A stretch of 64,000 nt of DNA from Iris pallida (Eukaryota; Streptophyta; Magnoliopsida; Asparagales; Iridaceae). Location of the stretch: NCBI GenBank assembly GCA_029216955.1, contig JANAVB010016209.1, positions 222,950 through 286,949 on the forward strand, in the 5' to 3' direction. Below, in pieces: positions 1 to 11,700 of the stretch; positions within the stretch are counted from its first letter, which is position 1, and every line of letters begins with the position of its first letter. A program made the position numbers and the translations under genes. The notes beneath the pieces are model-generated. The model saw only the letters and a program-made list of their open reading frames with translations. It ran no database searches and was not told where the DNA came from.

Positions 1-727
1 TTATTTGTAAGAAAGAAAACCCATGTAAATCTAGAAAAATTATCAACAATGACAAAAGCGTAGAGTTTTCCACCATGACTAGCTACTCTACTAGGGCCAA
101 ATAAATCCATATGAAGAAGTTGCAAAGGTCTAGTAGTACTTACAGAGTTTATGGAATGAAATGAGGACTTAGTTGCCTTATTCAATTCACATTCGGCACA
201 TACAGTGTCCTTTTTGAATGTGATGTCGGGCAAGCCTCTAACTAGCTTCTTAGTCGATAGCCTGGATATCGTATCCATGTTGGCATGACCAAGACGCTGG
301 TGCCACAGTAATCTTTCATCCTTATGAGCATATAGGCATCTACCTGTATTGTTAGTATCTCTAGACAGATAGAAAATATAAATATTATCCTCTCTTACCC
401 CTTCAAAAGCAATGTCCCCTGTTGACCTATCAAAATAAAGCATTTATTTTGTCCAAAGTTAATGTCATATCCATGGTCAGCAAGATGACTAATGCTGAGC
501 AGGTTATGCTTTAACTCGGTCACTAGGCAGACATCCTTTATTACGGGAGAGGGAGGATGACCAATAATACCATTACCTATAATATACCATTTTAGGTTGT
601 TACCGAAGGATACATATCCTTCTCTCTTCATCGATAGTGATGCGAAAAGATTTGCGTCTCCCGTCATATGTCGCGAGCATCCACTATCGAGAATCCACTT
701 ACTCTTAGTTGAGGAGGGAAGGTCCAC
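1..727 (-). pseudogene. Copia pol fragment: protease, pre-integrase, integrase start (partial)
   Basis: Continuation of the Copia polyprotein on the minus strand, leaving the window at base 1. From 727 to 395 the frame reads an aspartic protease with the WxLDSGCSRHM signature typical of plant Copia elements. Below 395, in another frame, the translation gives the GAG-pre-integrase block (WHQRLGHAN...), a CxxC zinc pair and the first integrase aspartate in an LHMDLFGP context. A frameshift falls in a run of four Gs near 400-410, and another joins this frame to the gag-side frame near 730. The domain order (gag, protease, integrase) is that of Ty1/Copia. Lineage is probably SIRE/Maximus. It cannot be translated as it stands, so it is a decayed copy. 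Confidence 0.85.
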
Positions 728-1556
728 CTACATCAAGAGTAGATGTGACCTTTGGTACCCAAGTTCTTAAGGGTCCTGAAAAGTTAGTTTTCGGAAACCA
801 TGCATATATCTTTCTTTCTACTAATCTTCTAATTCTACATTGTGGTGAAATGTGTCCATGTAATCCACAATAAGTACATATAACATTCCTATTTATGTTA
901 GGAGCATACATATGATGTCTATGAGTAGAGTAATGTGGAGTAGCATGATGATATATAGAGTTAGCATGGTGATAATGTCTATATGTAGAGTGATGTGGAG
1001 CAGTATGGTGATAATGTCTATATGGAATAGCATGGTGATGATGTCTATATGGAATAGCATGGTGATGATGTCTATATGTAGAGTGATGGTGATTTTGTGC
1101 AACATAGTGATGATTGTATCTATGTGTAGCATGATGATTCTGTGACAAATGAGAATTATTTTTACGGGCATGTGGTTTGTGTGCTTTATGAAAGTGTGTG
1201 TATATGTAAGCATGATTATGAGCTGTAGGTGGATGACGTGGTTGACTAGTATGAGTAGTGGCATGCTTTGTGTGTATCTCATGTGATTGGGTTTGAGGTT
1301 GAGCAACCTATTTTCCCAATTTAGTCTCTAATTTCTTAGAGACAGCCTGCAGTTCAGTAACCTTAGCATTCAAACCATATATCTTAGTGATAGAAATCTT
1401 GTGTCTACTCTTTTCTTCAGCATGCTCCGTGTTGAGTGCTGTGATTTCTTGTGTTTGTTGTTCAATGCGTGCTTCGGCATCATGTAGGCTTATTTTAAGC
1501 TTAGATACCTCATTTGTGACATCCGTGGGTGAAGTGTCTCTAATGTTATCAAGCAT
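705..1556 (-). pseudogene. Copia gag C-terminal part with His-rich repeats and second zinc knuckle
   Basis: Minus-strand continuation of the gag frame at 1569-2777, cut by two in-frame stops (1569 and 1308) but otherwise in the same frame. The first part (1308-1556) is a heptad-rich stretch that looks coiled coil. The next part (about 830-1300) is extremely rich in His, Tyr, Thr and Pro, with a repeated HHHHAIPYR-like unit. It ends in a CxxCGxxGHxxxxC zinc knuckle and a WVPK motif just before the protease. SIRE-type Copia gags commonly carry a second zinc knuckle and WVPK block here. The His-rich repeats are unusual and come from a DNA tandem repeat at about 900-1130. Confidence 0.75.
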
Positions 1557-1568
1557 TAAAGAAAGTCT

Positions 1569-2777
1569 TTAAATTTTGACTTCATAACTTTTGATCTTTT
1601 CCTTGGCATGTTTATATTTACCAATGACCATTTTGTGATCATCAAGTAAATCGGTGAAAGCATCGCCAAGTTCATCAAAAGAGAAATCATCAAGAGTTTC
1701 GTTTGATACCTTGTCGGACGTTGCCATTAGGCACACGTTTGCAGCGTCTTGAGGAGAGTCTTTTTCTTCCTCGGAGTCACTAGCTTCGCTTTCATGCCAA
1801 ATGCTTGTGTTGGCATATTTCTTTGAGGAAGTCTTCTTGTATGGTTTCTCATAGCGGTTGTTCTTCTTTAAGAATGGACAGTCTTTTCGGACGTGTCCCG
1901 TCTTTTTGCAACCGTAGCATGTTGGCTCTTCTTCGTCATCTTCTTGTGGTTCCTTCTTTCTTCGGTTGAAGCGAAGGAATTTCTTGAAGTTGCGGACAAG
2001 GAGAGCTTGATCATCACCTTTCGAGTTGTCGTCATTCGTCTCTTCGGAGTCAGTCCTTCGTCGGTGAGCTTTGAGGGCGATCTCCTTAGCCTTAGGAGCA
2101 GGCTCTTCGAAGTCCTTGAGGTCAAGCTCATGAGTCATCAGCTTTCCCATCAAGGTCTCCATAGACATAGTTGTGAGATCATTTCCTTCTATGATGGCTG
2201 TCACCTTAGGGTTCCAAATTTTTGGTAGCCCCCTAAGTAGCTTGCGAATCTTCTCGTGATTTGAATATTGTTTGCCGAGCGAAGATAGGGGATTGATGAT
2301 GTCGAGGAATCTTGTGAACATTTGTGTGATCGTCTCATTTGGCTTCATCTTGAAAGCCTCATATTCTTGAGTGAGACGGCTTATCTTCGATTCCTTGACT
2401 TGGGTGGTTCCTTCATGTGTCACTTCTAGAAGTCTCCATACTTCGTGAGAGGTGGTGCATGTTGAGACCCTGTTGAACTCATTCATGTCTACAGTACAGA
2501 ATAAAGCATTAATAGCTCTTGCGTCGAGACTTGCCTGTTTCTTCTCCTCGTCAGAATATTTGTCATGTGGTTTCTCAACGAGATCACCATTGACAACTAT
2601 CCTGGCGGGCTTTTTGTAACCATCGGTGAAGATGGTCCACAGGTCGAAGTCTAGCGACTTGAGATAAAAGCTCATCCTTGTTTTCCAATAGGTGTAGTTA
2701 GTTCCATCAAATAGGGGAGGCCTATGAGTGGACTGCCCTTCACCGTGATTGGAAATCAAGGATTGTGTGGTTGCCAT
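1569..2777 (-). CDS. Copia gag (UBN2/retrotran_gag_2 type), 402 aa, of a broken element
   Basis: Nucleocapsid-like gag of a Ty1/Copia retrotransposon, which would package element RNA in cytoplasmic virus-like particles. The ATG at 2777 sits about 40 bp past the primer-binding site, as expected. Residues about 15-210 form the UBN2-type gag domain (motifs FDGTNYTYWKTRM, MKPNETITQMFTRF, LLRGLPKIW). An acidic/basic linker follows, then a CCHC zinc knuckle, CYGCKKTGHVRKDC, at residues 287-300, and a Ser/Asp-rich tail. It stops at 1569 with TAA where the related copy at 5668-6909 reads through (AEIHRL), so the stop is a nonsense mutation and the natural product was longer. The intact 402-codon frame suggests fairly recent decay. 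Confidence 0.9.
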   Translation of the reverse strand: MATTQSLISNHGEGQSTHRPPLFDGTNYTYWKTRMSFYLKSLDFDLWTIFTDGYKKPARIVVNGDLVEKPHDKYSDEEKKQASLDARAINALFCTVDMNEFNRVSTCTTSHEVWRLLEVTHEGTTQVKESKISRLTQEYEAFKMKPNETITQMFTRFLDIINPLSSLGKQYSNHEKIRKLLRGLPKIWNPKVTAIIEGNDLTTMSMETLMGKLMTHELDLKDFEEPAPKAKEIALKAHRRRTDSEETNDDNSKGDDQALLVRNFKKFLRFNRRKKEPQEDDEEEPTCYGCKKTGHVRKDCPFLKKNNRYEKPYKKTSSKKYANTSIWHESEASDSEEEKDSPQDAANVCLMATSDKVSNETLDDFSFDELGDAFTDLLDDHKMVIGKYKHAKEKIKSYEVKI

Positions 2778-2817
2778 GGATCAGCTCTAGGATGTTAGTC
2801 CTTGTTGAGAGAACCGA

Positions 2818-2829
2818 GCTCTGATACCA
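2818..2829 (-). other. Primer-binding site, initiator-Met tRNA (Copia element 1)
   Basis: On the minus strand this reads TGGTATCAGAGC, the classic plant primer site complementary to the 3' end of tRNA-iMet. It lies two bases inside the LTR end (TTCA-at-TGG) and so fixes the LTR boundary. Confidence 0.92.
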
Positions 2830-2831
2830 AT

Positions 2832-3782
2832 TGAAGAACAGATGGCAACTCTAGAGGGGGGTGAATAGAGTTTATAACGATATAACCAATTAAAAATTAA
2901 ACTCTTTCACAAGCTGAAAGTAATCAGAGTAAATACGGAAATAAATAAGGAGCAAAAAAGCATACGCAAACACAGCCAATTTTTAACCTGGTTTCCCTCG
3001 TAGAGGACTAGTCCAGGCCTGAGAACTCTAGCTCAGGATTAAATCCACTATTTGTGAAATAGTATTTACACCCCGTACCTTTTTTTCAGAAGAGCACATC
3101 AACTTCTTACAAAGATCGCAGTGGCGATGCTTAGAATTTTTCAAGCGACTTCTTGAACTCTTGCACAAACTCCTAACTGAAAAATACTGAGCACTTGAGG
3201 CTTAGGGAGCTTGTGGCTAGTAGATGAAGAAGGATATGGATTGTATTGAGCTTTAGAGAGAAGAGAAGAGAAGAGAAGAGAAGATTGGATGATTTGAAAT
3301 GAGAGAAATTATGGCCTATTTATAGGATACCAGGTAGGCAGAATTCGGCCAGAATTCTGGTTGGATCATTCAAAAATTTGGCCGTTGGACAACTTGCAAC
3401 CAGCCAACCCTAAAAATTAGGGTACTGATTTTTAGGGGACAGAGTTCGGCCCGAACTCTGTGTGGAGGCAGAGTTTGGCCCGAACTCTGTCTCCAGAGCA
3501 CAGAATGGGTCATTGGTCCAATGGACTTATTTAGATGTGTGTGGAGCTTTTGGATTTTGGGTAAGGTATAGGTTAAGTCTCAGATGCTCAGCACAACTCA
3601 GCTTACATAATTCTAGACTCAATAAAGTTTATAAAATACAGACTCAAAAATGACTTGCATTGCAAAACTGGGCTGTCGTCGGACTTGTGCTGGATGTAGT
3701 CTTTATGTGTCGTATTGAATTATCACAAGTATTATTTAGTCAATTCTATCAATATTTGGTTGACTGTGACTTTGTGTCAACA
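2832..3782 (-). repeat. 5' LTR of Copia element 1
   Basis: A 951-bp block starting TG and ending CA (TGTTGACAC when read in the element sense), directly next to the primer-binding site. A TATA-like CCTATAAATAG lies on the minus strand at 3316-3326. The 6964-7497 fragment is clearly homologous: both share the GAATTCGGCC/GAGTTCGGCC region and the block around 'TTTTTAACCTGGTTT'. The second LTR lies outside the window, so no target duplication can be checked. Confidence 0.85.
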
Positions 3783-4193
3783 CATTAAATACTCAATATG
3801 ACTATATCTTCGTCTTAACTACTCGTCCCTTCCTCGACCTTCTATCGTGACCTTCTAATCACTCAAATTTAGGAGTGATTCTAATTGTTTCTGCCCTCAA
3901 CCTACTCTCAAGATGCCATATCTTCAAGATCTCTAATCTATTTTTCTCTTGATACAACACTATTTCTTACCGCATGTTATCTTGGTCCAGCTTTAACCCT
4001 TGATCATTTTCATTCTTGCATTAATTAGCCATATCCATAATTATTTTCGTATTTATCTAAATCATGACTTTCTAAATACAAGTTTGTGTTAAAAGTCGTC
4101 CATGATTTGATCGTATCGATATACCCTTGTACTTTCTCAGTCCCCCTACATATTCTTAATTTCGAGGACGAAATTCTTGTAAGTTGGGCAGGA
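3783..4193 (+). mobile_element. 3' end of a decayed Ty3/gypsy internal region with polypurine tract
   Basis: No reading frame survives. The block ends with TTTCGAGGACGAAATTC (4160-4176) and a purine-rich AAGTTGGGCAGGA just before an LTR start (TGTAAACCCCC at 4194). The same TTCGAGGACGAAA signature stands before the 3' LTR of the other Tekay-like elements in the window (14207, 24945, 56204), which is why it is assigned to that group. Confidence 0.65.
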
Positions 4194-5667
4194 TGTAAAC
4201 CCCCTAATTTTTACTACATTTTTTTTATTGGATTTTTATTTTGCGTATTGTACGTCGTGTGTCGTATTTGCTCGTCGAGTGCGAATATTTGCGAGCTACA
4301 CATTTTAGAAAAATAGTTTTGATTATATATTTTATTTATGAAGGATAGTTTCAAACTAATATATATAATAATTATTTTTATTAAAAGTTGTGAAAAGTAT
4401 CTATCGAGGTTGGTAAAACTTATTATTTTATTTATTTATAAAATGTTATCTTATTTTAATAGTGGTAATTTAGAAAACTAGATTTATGTGAATATTCTAC
4501 TCGTGTAAAGCACATGAAAATTATTTCATTTTTAAAATTTAATTTTATTATTTGTAATAAATTATTTAGCAAGAAGGAATTTTAAATATTTGAATATTTA
4601 TATTTATTTTCGAAATTATTTTTAATGATATTTTATTAGTTATGAAAAAGCATTTAAAATTTGTTTTATTTAATGCTTAACTAATTTTGGTGATTTAAAT
4701 TTGGAAAAAGATATTGTTGACTTTATTCTAATAGCTTTAAAATAAAGACGAGATTTAGCTAGATTTGAAAATTGGTTGGATTTAAATGATTTATATTTGA
4801 TTTAATTTTAAATGGTGAATTATCTATGAGGGATTTAATTACTCCTACCCCTTATCTGAATAGGAGCCTCCATCTCCTATATAAGGAGTCTCCATATTCT
4901 CCCCCTTCACAAATTGTCTACTAATTTCTCCAAAAATATACGTGCGTGCATCGTGTCCGTATTTTTCGTCCAATTCTTATTCCACTTTTTACACATACAA
5001 ATTTTTTCCATGTCGGACAAACCCCGACACAATCCACCCGACCATAAACCCTAAACCTAATCCAAATCCTGAGCACTGTCGCGCCATCTCGATCGCCGAT
5101 CCCAGCCTGTTCTCGGCCATCTCAACACCAGCACCCCTGCCTCGTCGTTTTTCCGACATCCTGGCCGACCCCAGATATAGTTCCGCATCGGCCGCTTCGA
5201 CTTCCCCAATCCTAGCCCCATGTTTTGTCCGTCGTCGCGTCGTAGCTCGTCCACCACAACAGACCCCCACGCACATCACCCGCTCAATCCCAACCCGACG
5301 ACAACCACCGTTCCACCATCCCCATCACGACCCAAAACCCCGACCAACCGAGCCAGACCGTCGGCCACAGATCCCTGTCTTCACGGCTCCATCACTACCA
5401 CAGGAACCCTTGTCGACTCCAGACTCTAACACCCCGTCACCTTCGAACAGCCGACCCCTCTTCCCGCCACCACCGTCAGCACCACCACCCAACCACACCA
5501 CCACCGCGGCAACCACCGCGGCAGCCCAAACCACCACCACTATCAGCAACAGAAAAATCCCCAAAAATAAATAAATAAATCCTAACCTAATCACTCACCT
5601 CTGCCGGCCAGATCGACCGCCGCGGCGTGCCCAACGATCACTAAAGGCAACGATCACTAGAGGCAAG
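4194..5667 (+). repeat. Partial LTR of a Tekay-like Ty3/gypsy element
   Basis: Starts TGTAAACCCCC right after the polypurine tract. It has a very AT-rich first kilobase, a TATA box (TATATAA, 4878-4884) and a C-rich leader from about 4950. The leader ends in AGAGGCAAGTA, matching leader ends in the LTRs of Elements II and A. It is cut at about 5667 by Copia gag sequence. A 633-nt open frame here (4942-5574, Pro/Thr/Ser-rich, no ATG start) looks like low-complexity leader, not a gene. Confidence 0.6.
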
Positions 5668-6909
5668 TATTTTTCGTGGATGTAGTGTTTCTAACATTTT
5701 CTAATAAGCATGAAAGTCTATGGATCTCAGCTTCATGAGCCATGATTTTATCTTTAGCATGTTTATATTTGTTAATAACCTTTTTGTGTTCTTCAAGTAG
5801 ATCACTAAGGGCATCACCTAGTTCATCAAAAAAAAAGTCGTCAAGAGAATCATTTACCTTATCTGAAGTTGCCATTAGGCAGACGTTTGCGGAGAGTCAT
5901 CTTCTTCGTATGAATCACTGGCCTCGCTTTCGTGCCAGATGCTAGTGTTGGCATACTTCCTTGAGGTTGGCTTCTTGTACGGCTTTTCGTATCTGCTTCC
6001 TTTCTTTGCTACAGGACAATCTTTTCTGACGTGTCCCGTCTTCTTGCATTAGAAGCAGGTGGGTTCTTCCTCATCGTCTTTTTATTCCTTCTTCCTTCGG
6101 TTGAAGCGTAAGAACTTCTTGAAATTTCAAACCATGAGTGCTTGATCGTCACCTTCGGAATCTTCGTCATCTGTTTCCTCTAAAATGGTTCTTCGGTGAT
6201 GAGCTCTTAAGGCAATTTCTTTTTCTTTTGGAGCAGTTTATTCAAAATCTTTGAGGTCGAGCTCATGCGTCATCAGCTTGCCCATCAGAGTTTCTAGTGA
6301 CATAGTCGTAAGATCATTTCCTTCGATAATCGTCGTAACCTTGGGGTTCCAGATCTTTGGCAATCCACTTAGCACTTTGTGTATCTTCTCATGGTTGGAA
6401 TATACTTTGCCAAGGGAAGATAGAGGGTTGACGATGTCGAAAAATCTGGTGAACATCTGAGTAATCGTCTCATTTGGCTTCATTTTGAATGTATCGTATT
6501 ATTGTGTCAGACGGCTGATCTTTGATTCTTTAACCTGTGTGGTTCCTTTATGAGTCACCTCCGGAAGCCTCCATACTTCGTATGAGATGGAGCATATAGA
6601 GATCCTGTTGAATTCGGTCATGTCTATTGCACAGAAGAGAGCATTAATAGCCCTAGCATCTAAACTTGTATTTTTTTTCCTGGTCGAAATATTTATCGTA
6701 GAGTTTTTCAACAAGAGTCCCTTCGACAACTATTCTGGCAGGCTTTTGTAACCATCAGTGACGACGGTCCATAGATCAAAGTCTAAAGACTTGAGATAAA
6801 AACTTATCCTAGTTTTCCAATAGGTGTAGTTAGTTCCGTCAAATAGGGGTGGCCTATTTGTGGACTATCTCTCACCATAGTTAGAAAAGGTAGGTTATGT
6901 GGTTGCCAT
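5668..6909 (-). pseudogene. Copia gag pseudogene (second copy)
   Basis: Minus-strand copy of the same gag family as 1569-2777. Recognisable blocks are the ATG next to a primer site (6909), the central MKPNETITQMFTRF...LSGLPKIWNPK region (6238-6483), the Ser/Asp tail and the AEIHRLSCLLENVRN segment (5657-5875). Several stops and frameshifts break it (near 5890, 6050, 6236, 6495, 6680-6730), and a Cys of the zinc knuckle region is lost to a stop (near 6050). Sequence ends abruptly at about 5668 inside gag, so pol is absent. The reading through at AEIHRL helps show that the stop at 1569 in copy 1 is secondary. Confidence 0.85.
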
Positions 6910-6949
6910 GGATCAGCTCTAGGATGTTAATCCAATATAAGAGAACAGA

Positions 6950-6961
6950 ACTCTGATACCA
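6950..6961 (-). other. Primer-binding site, initiator-Met tRNA (Copia copy 2)
   Basis: Minus strand reads TGGTATCAGAGT, one base off the canonical site, two bases inside the LTR end at 6964. Confidence 0.85.
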
Positions 6962-6963
6962 AT

Positions 6964-7497
6964 TGAAGTACATGTAGGCAACTCTAGAGGGAGGGTGAAT
7001 AGAGTATGTGTCGATAATACCCAATTAAAAATTTAACTCTATTCAAGTCCAACCAACAGAAATAATAATCAGAGTATAAGTACGGAATATAAATAGAGAT
7101 CAGAGAAGCATACGCAGACACAACAGTTTTTAACCTGGTTTTCCTCGTGGAGGATTAATCCAGGCCTGAGAACTCTAGCTCAGGATTGAAATCTACTATT
7201 TGTGAAATAGCGTACAACCACGTGCCTTCACTCAGAAGAGCAGGCCAACTTCTTACAGATACACAGATGGCAAAACTTGGAATTGTCTAAGTGACTTCTT
7301 TTGAAACTCTTGCACACAAACTTCTAGTTGACTCGCACTGAGCACCTTGGAAGCTTGTGAAGTTTTGTGGCTAGTTAGATGGGAAGAATAAGCTCTAGAA
7401 TGTATAGACTATAGGAGAAGAGAAGATGAGAAGATTGGATGATTGAAAATGAGATAAATCAAGGCCTATATATACTAGTCCAGAGAGGCAGAGTTCG
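6964..7497 (-). repeat. Truncated 5' LTR of Copia copy 2
   Basis: Homologous to the first part of the LTR at 2832-3782. It carries a TATA-like TATATATA (7467-7474) and breaks off in the GGCAGAGTTCGGCC block at about 7497, about 400 bp short of a full LTR. Confidence 0.75.
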
Positions 7498-8690
7498 GCC
7501 AGAAAAGAAGTGTATCTCAATATATACTTGGTTTGTGTTGTTTAGATATGCACATGGGATGGTGACCCTAAGGAGGGACCATGTGGGTAATTTTACTAGG
7601 AGGTAAGGATAAGAATCCATGTTAAAGTATTAATGTTTTTTGCTCTTGGAATTAATTTCCTTTGGAGCTAAGCCCCACGGCTAGGGCTCATAGGCTCGTG
7701 AGATGTAATGTGGCATTTTGTTGGCATATTTTGCACTTAGCACGTCAGCATCGTCGCAAGGTGCATAGTGCGCTTAAGCTGTACTCGTTGTGCGAGCCTC
7801 TGAGCAGCCGTTTGCGCGCCCGCTCACATAGCCCGATCAAACGACCAGATGGCTTGACCAATTGGCACGGCCAGATGGTGCTGCCTAGTGGCACGCCAGT
7901 TGGCACTGCCAGTTGGCGCGGCATGTTGGCGCTGCAAGTTGGCGCATAGTTGATACATAGTACACGTGTTTGCAGTTGGCACAGCGGTGTACGATTGCGT
8001 ACGCTGTGCGCTATTAGTCACGCTATGTACAAATTGGCGCGCACTATGCACCAGTTGGCTCAATCGTGTCCGTGCACGATTTGAGCAATTATGGAACATT
8101 TGGGGCAGTTTTTTTTACGTCCTGAACGTTCTTCTTACCGAGCAGTTACTAAGCACACCTATATAAAGTCCCTCTCTTCTCTCTCAATGAACAATTTTTT
8201 TATTATCTGAAACTTTCTTACGAAATTCTCTCAGTTCAGAGCAGAGGAGAGAGGTACTTTGAGAGCAGAGTTCCACGCCATCTGAGGAGTCAGAAGAGCG
8301 GAGTGTTCTGAAGTTCTCCGTCGAACTTGCTGGTTCCTGGTAGTTGTTCGTGTGGGGAGAATCAAGCTTTGAGCGCCGATGATAAATCACCCCAGTAAGC
8401 CTTGTCCTTCTCTGATCTAATCAGAACCTTCTGTTCATCTTTACTCCACTTGCAACTCATTCAGAACGAGAACAGTTATAATCTAACCAGAAACTGTTAG
8501 TGGAATTTCGCTGCTGCTGCTATGAATTCTTCTGTGCCTTCTTCGAAGTGACACATTAGATCTCGTTTATCAGAATAGTCCGGGACCTCTGTCGTGCATC
8601 TTCTTCGAAGTGTTGCATAATTTCAGTTTTCCATTGAAAAATTACGTCCTGGAACTAACAGATTTATCCAAATCACAACAGAAAATTAGT
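7498..8690 (+). other. LTR-like or promoter-like remnant, unidentified
   Basis: No coding frame. A GC-rich stretch (about 7830-8070) has many degenerate copies of a CCAGTTGGCGC-like unit. These are followed by a clear TATA box (CTATATAAAG, 8159-8168), a CT-rich start region and a leader with two TTCTTCGAAGTG repeats (about 8540 and 8597). This layout is typical of an LTR promoter half, but no LTR ends, primer site or polypurine tract could be found. A host promoter with a non-coding first exon is the alternative. Confidence 0.35.
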
Positions 8691-9201
8691 TTTCTTTCCT
8701 CCTACTTTTTATTGACATCAAACACAGGAAATGAAAGATTTTTCTTTTTTAAGGCCATGATTCTGCAAACCCAATAAGTTATAGGTTGGGTGGGTTCCAT
8801 CCTAGCATAATACACACTTATTATTTTGTTCCTTGTCTGTAAAGTTGTTATGGCTCGTGCGGTTGTCAAAATATTCTAGTTCTTGTGGCTAATAGGTGGA
8901 GAGAGAACACATTGTGGCTGTGGCTCCTACGAAGAAGCATATTATTCATTCTAATTAAGTAGGAGTTAAAAAATAGAATATTGTAGATTTTTTTTCATAA
9001 TATTCTTAGTATGCTGGCTTGAGGCCTTTCAGCAAGACAAACATATTGTTTGTTTTTGGATTTGGTTGCATGACCAATTTAGTCCATATGCCAGTTCTTT
9101 TCTAAAGAGATTGTATTCATTGTTTCCATGGGACTACTTTTTCATTTGATAAAACTCTTCTTTCTGCTCTCCATTCTTAATGTTACCTGTGGGTGTTGCT
9201 T
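8691..9201. other. AT-rich sequence without recognised features
   Basis: T-rich, intron-like or intergenic sequence up to the MULE target duplication. No open frame or repeat ends recognised. Confidence 0.5.
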
Positions 9202-9210
9202 AATTATTTG
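9202..9210 (+). repeat. MULE target-site duplication, left
   Basis: AATTATTTG, repeated exactly at 28335-28343 on the far side of the element. Confidence 0.85.
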
Positions 9211-9310
9211 GGCTAAATTACAACTTTATACCTTCAACTATTTAAAATTTTTAACTTAATACCCTCAATTTTATAGGTACTAACTTAATACCTTCTCCCA
9301 ACTAATATTT
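9211..9310 (+). repeat. MULE terminal inverted repeat, left
   Basis: Begins GGCTAAATTACAACTT and pairs with the inverted copy at 28235-28334, with scattered mismatches. Confidence 0.85.
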
Positions 9311-9322
9311 TTAGATTGCTAC

Positions 9323-11685
9323 TGTAGTTCCCCGTCCCGCTAAGTCAATCGGAGGAATCGAAACATCAACGGCGTTCGGACTTAGCCTTGCAACGGCTAC
9401 TCGAAGGCCCACTCAGTCGAGGCGACTCCTCGTTCAGGTGGGATAGTTTCGGTGAACTTGCCTCATCTTAGCCTTCACATAATAAATTATAATTTTTTAA
9501 CTTGTGCAAGTAGGCTTGATAATAAAAGAGACGAATTCACATAGATAAGGGAATAATCCCGACGGGTCAAATTGAGTTAGAATATGGAAAGATCCAACAG
9601 TCGGCTTAGAGTTAGTGCACGACGTGCTTTGAAAATGACACTCGGTCCTTCATCCCGTGGCTTGGGAGAAGGAAAAGTTGGTATTCGCCGCAAAGCTAAG
9701 AGTTAGCCTAAGTCATAGGCGTCGCCCGCATAAACGCTTCATAAAGCATGTACGGTCCCATCGTCCAAGGCTTAGCATAGCCTTGGCTTGCCCCATGAGT
9801 TAAGTTGCGTTGCACGGCTTGTGACATAAGTCTAGGCACCCAAATGACTTGGTCGTTCAAAAGTCGAATGCATGCGCGGTACGTTTCTGTAATGCGAGAC
9901 TTGACGCAGCCTTTGCTCGTCGAGTTGTTGTGCGATTAAGTTAGTCTAAGTTTTGTTAGGCTATCAAAGGCATTCTGAGCACTGTCCCGTGTATTCTACG
10001 GTTGTCGAAATTACTTGGTTTCATGACCTTAAGGCCCGTCATATAAAGTGTCTTAGACGATAGTTTCACCCAGAACATCAATTGGCGTAAGACACGATGT
10101 CATAAACTTAGTGTTTCTAAGGCACGAGCCACGGTTGATTTATTGAGTTTGGAAAAGGGACTTTCAAATAGGCATTCCTAAGTTGCATGGAATGATAGGA
10201 CAAGAAAGGAGAATGCTCGCGACCATGGGTCGTCGAAGCGATCTTAGATGTGAGAAGTATTGAACTTGGCCCTGAAAGAGATGGTAACACTAGAAGAAGA
10301 ATGACTGTGTGAGACGTCAGTTCGAGTCGAGTCTTGCATGGTCATTGGACATCTTGTCGACAAGGAGGAGTTTCCACGAGCGACAACCCTGGGCGCCATG
10401 GGACCACGTCGTCCTGGGGGAAACACGGTATAGCCGTAGCTGGACGAACCGCTCGGGTTATTCGGGAACTTTCAACGGGGCTAGCTACTTGCGTTAAAAG
10501 GGTCGCCGAATAGCAAGGCTATAGTCCAAAATAGCTTGTGATGTTAGTGACCAATTCATATAGATGGGTCGGCACGAGCGGCAATCTGCGTGTGTGCCTT
10601 TGGATTGAGTCAGTTGAATGTGTATACAGTTAGAACACGATACTTGGGCCTAAGATTTGGTGTCAACGTAAGCGATACATTTTGGCATAAGTTGTGGCAT
10701 CGAGTCTTAAGTTATTGGCATATAATTGCACAAGTTGAATTTGAGTCGTCTTGGGTTAAGTCAGGAATCGCCGCAAGGTAAAGTTGGTTAAATGACACTA
10801 AGTTCACAAGTCTCGATTAGGTCAGTCGGTGATCAAAATAGCAAGGGCCGCGAGGCGGTGATACGGCTAAGTCTCACTGAGTTACGAGGCACAGCACGAT
10901 GGATTTGTAGCACGGTCACAAGGAAATTGGGTACTATCGCATAGTCGCGTCTCTGATTTTGGGCCGTAAGACAAACACGACTTGATAGGTTAACGTTGTT
11001 GGTACGAGAAGGGGTCTAGAGGCAAAGTATGAGTTGACGTTGTTGTTGCAAGAACGAGATGGTCTAGAGACACAAATTAGGTCAAGGCGTCTATCCTAAA
11101 GCTGATCCTAAGGCAAGACTAGTAAGACAATCATAAAGGGACTATGTTGCACAAAGTAAATCAAACGTATTAGTTTTGTATGGGTGGACGAGGAGCTCAT
11201 TTTACCAGTACAGTTGAGTAGTGACACCCACACAATTTTTATGTGCAGGCACATGTAGAAGCTCATGGCGCGGAGCTCGCTTTGATGCGTCGAGGCACAG
11301 AGTTCCTTGGCGATTCGTAGCATACGACCGCGTGGAGGCTGGACTTATACGGGGCATAATGTATGGATGTCGCCTTCCGAAACATCCGCTGGTTCAAGAC
11401 TTATAATGTGAGAAGAGTGAGCTTAAGTGATTGTAATCTTGACCTTGCGCCCTATTGTAACCTTTATTTTAATATCAATAAAGAGCTTCTTTTGAATAAC
11501 TTATGTTTTGCTTCAAATTTCTGCTGCTATTATTCAATGTCTCTGCTTAGGACTTCTGTGCGACGACCCCGTCACAGCCGTTGAAATCGACCGTTATGGA
11601 ACCCGCCTTGTACTAGAGCAATCTAGGCTCGTGCGTCATCACGCCTTAGCGAGGACGATCGCTCCTACGGGAGCGGGGCGTGACA
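9323..11685 (+). repeat. 5' LTR of Element I (2363 bp)
   Basis: Starts TGTAGTTCCCCGTCC, ends GGGGCGTGACA. Homologous along its whole length to 14242-16591. A CAATAAAGAGC polyadenylation-like signal lies near 11478. Confidence 0.92.
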
Positions 11686-11688
11686 TAA

Positions 11689-11700
11689 TGGTATCAGAGC
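11689..11700 (+). other. Primer-binding site of Element I (tRNA-iMet)
   Basis: TGGTATCAGAGC, three bases after the LTR end. Canonical initiator-Met primer site. Confidence 0.93.

Noticed and set aside
893..1306. Two overlapping frames over the His-rich region (minus and plus strands)
   Set aside because: Shadows of the gag C-terminal frame caused by the tandem repeat; only the 705-1556 minus frame carries zinc-knuckle motifs.
4942..5574. 210-codon Pro/Thr/Ser-rich open frame
   Set aside because: No ATG start, low-complexity C-rich LTR leader, interrupted family context; best explained by base composition.
7662..8166. Open frames in the GC-rich block upstream of the 8159 TATA box
   Set aside because: Made by degenerate CCAGTTGGCGC repeats; frames overlap on both strands with no family resemblance.
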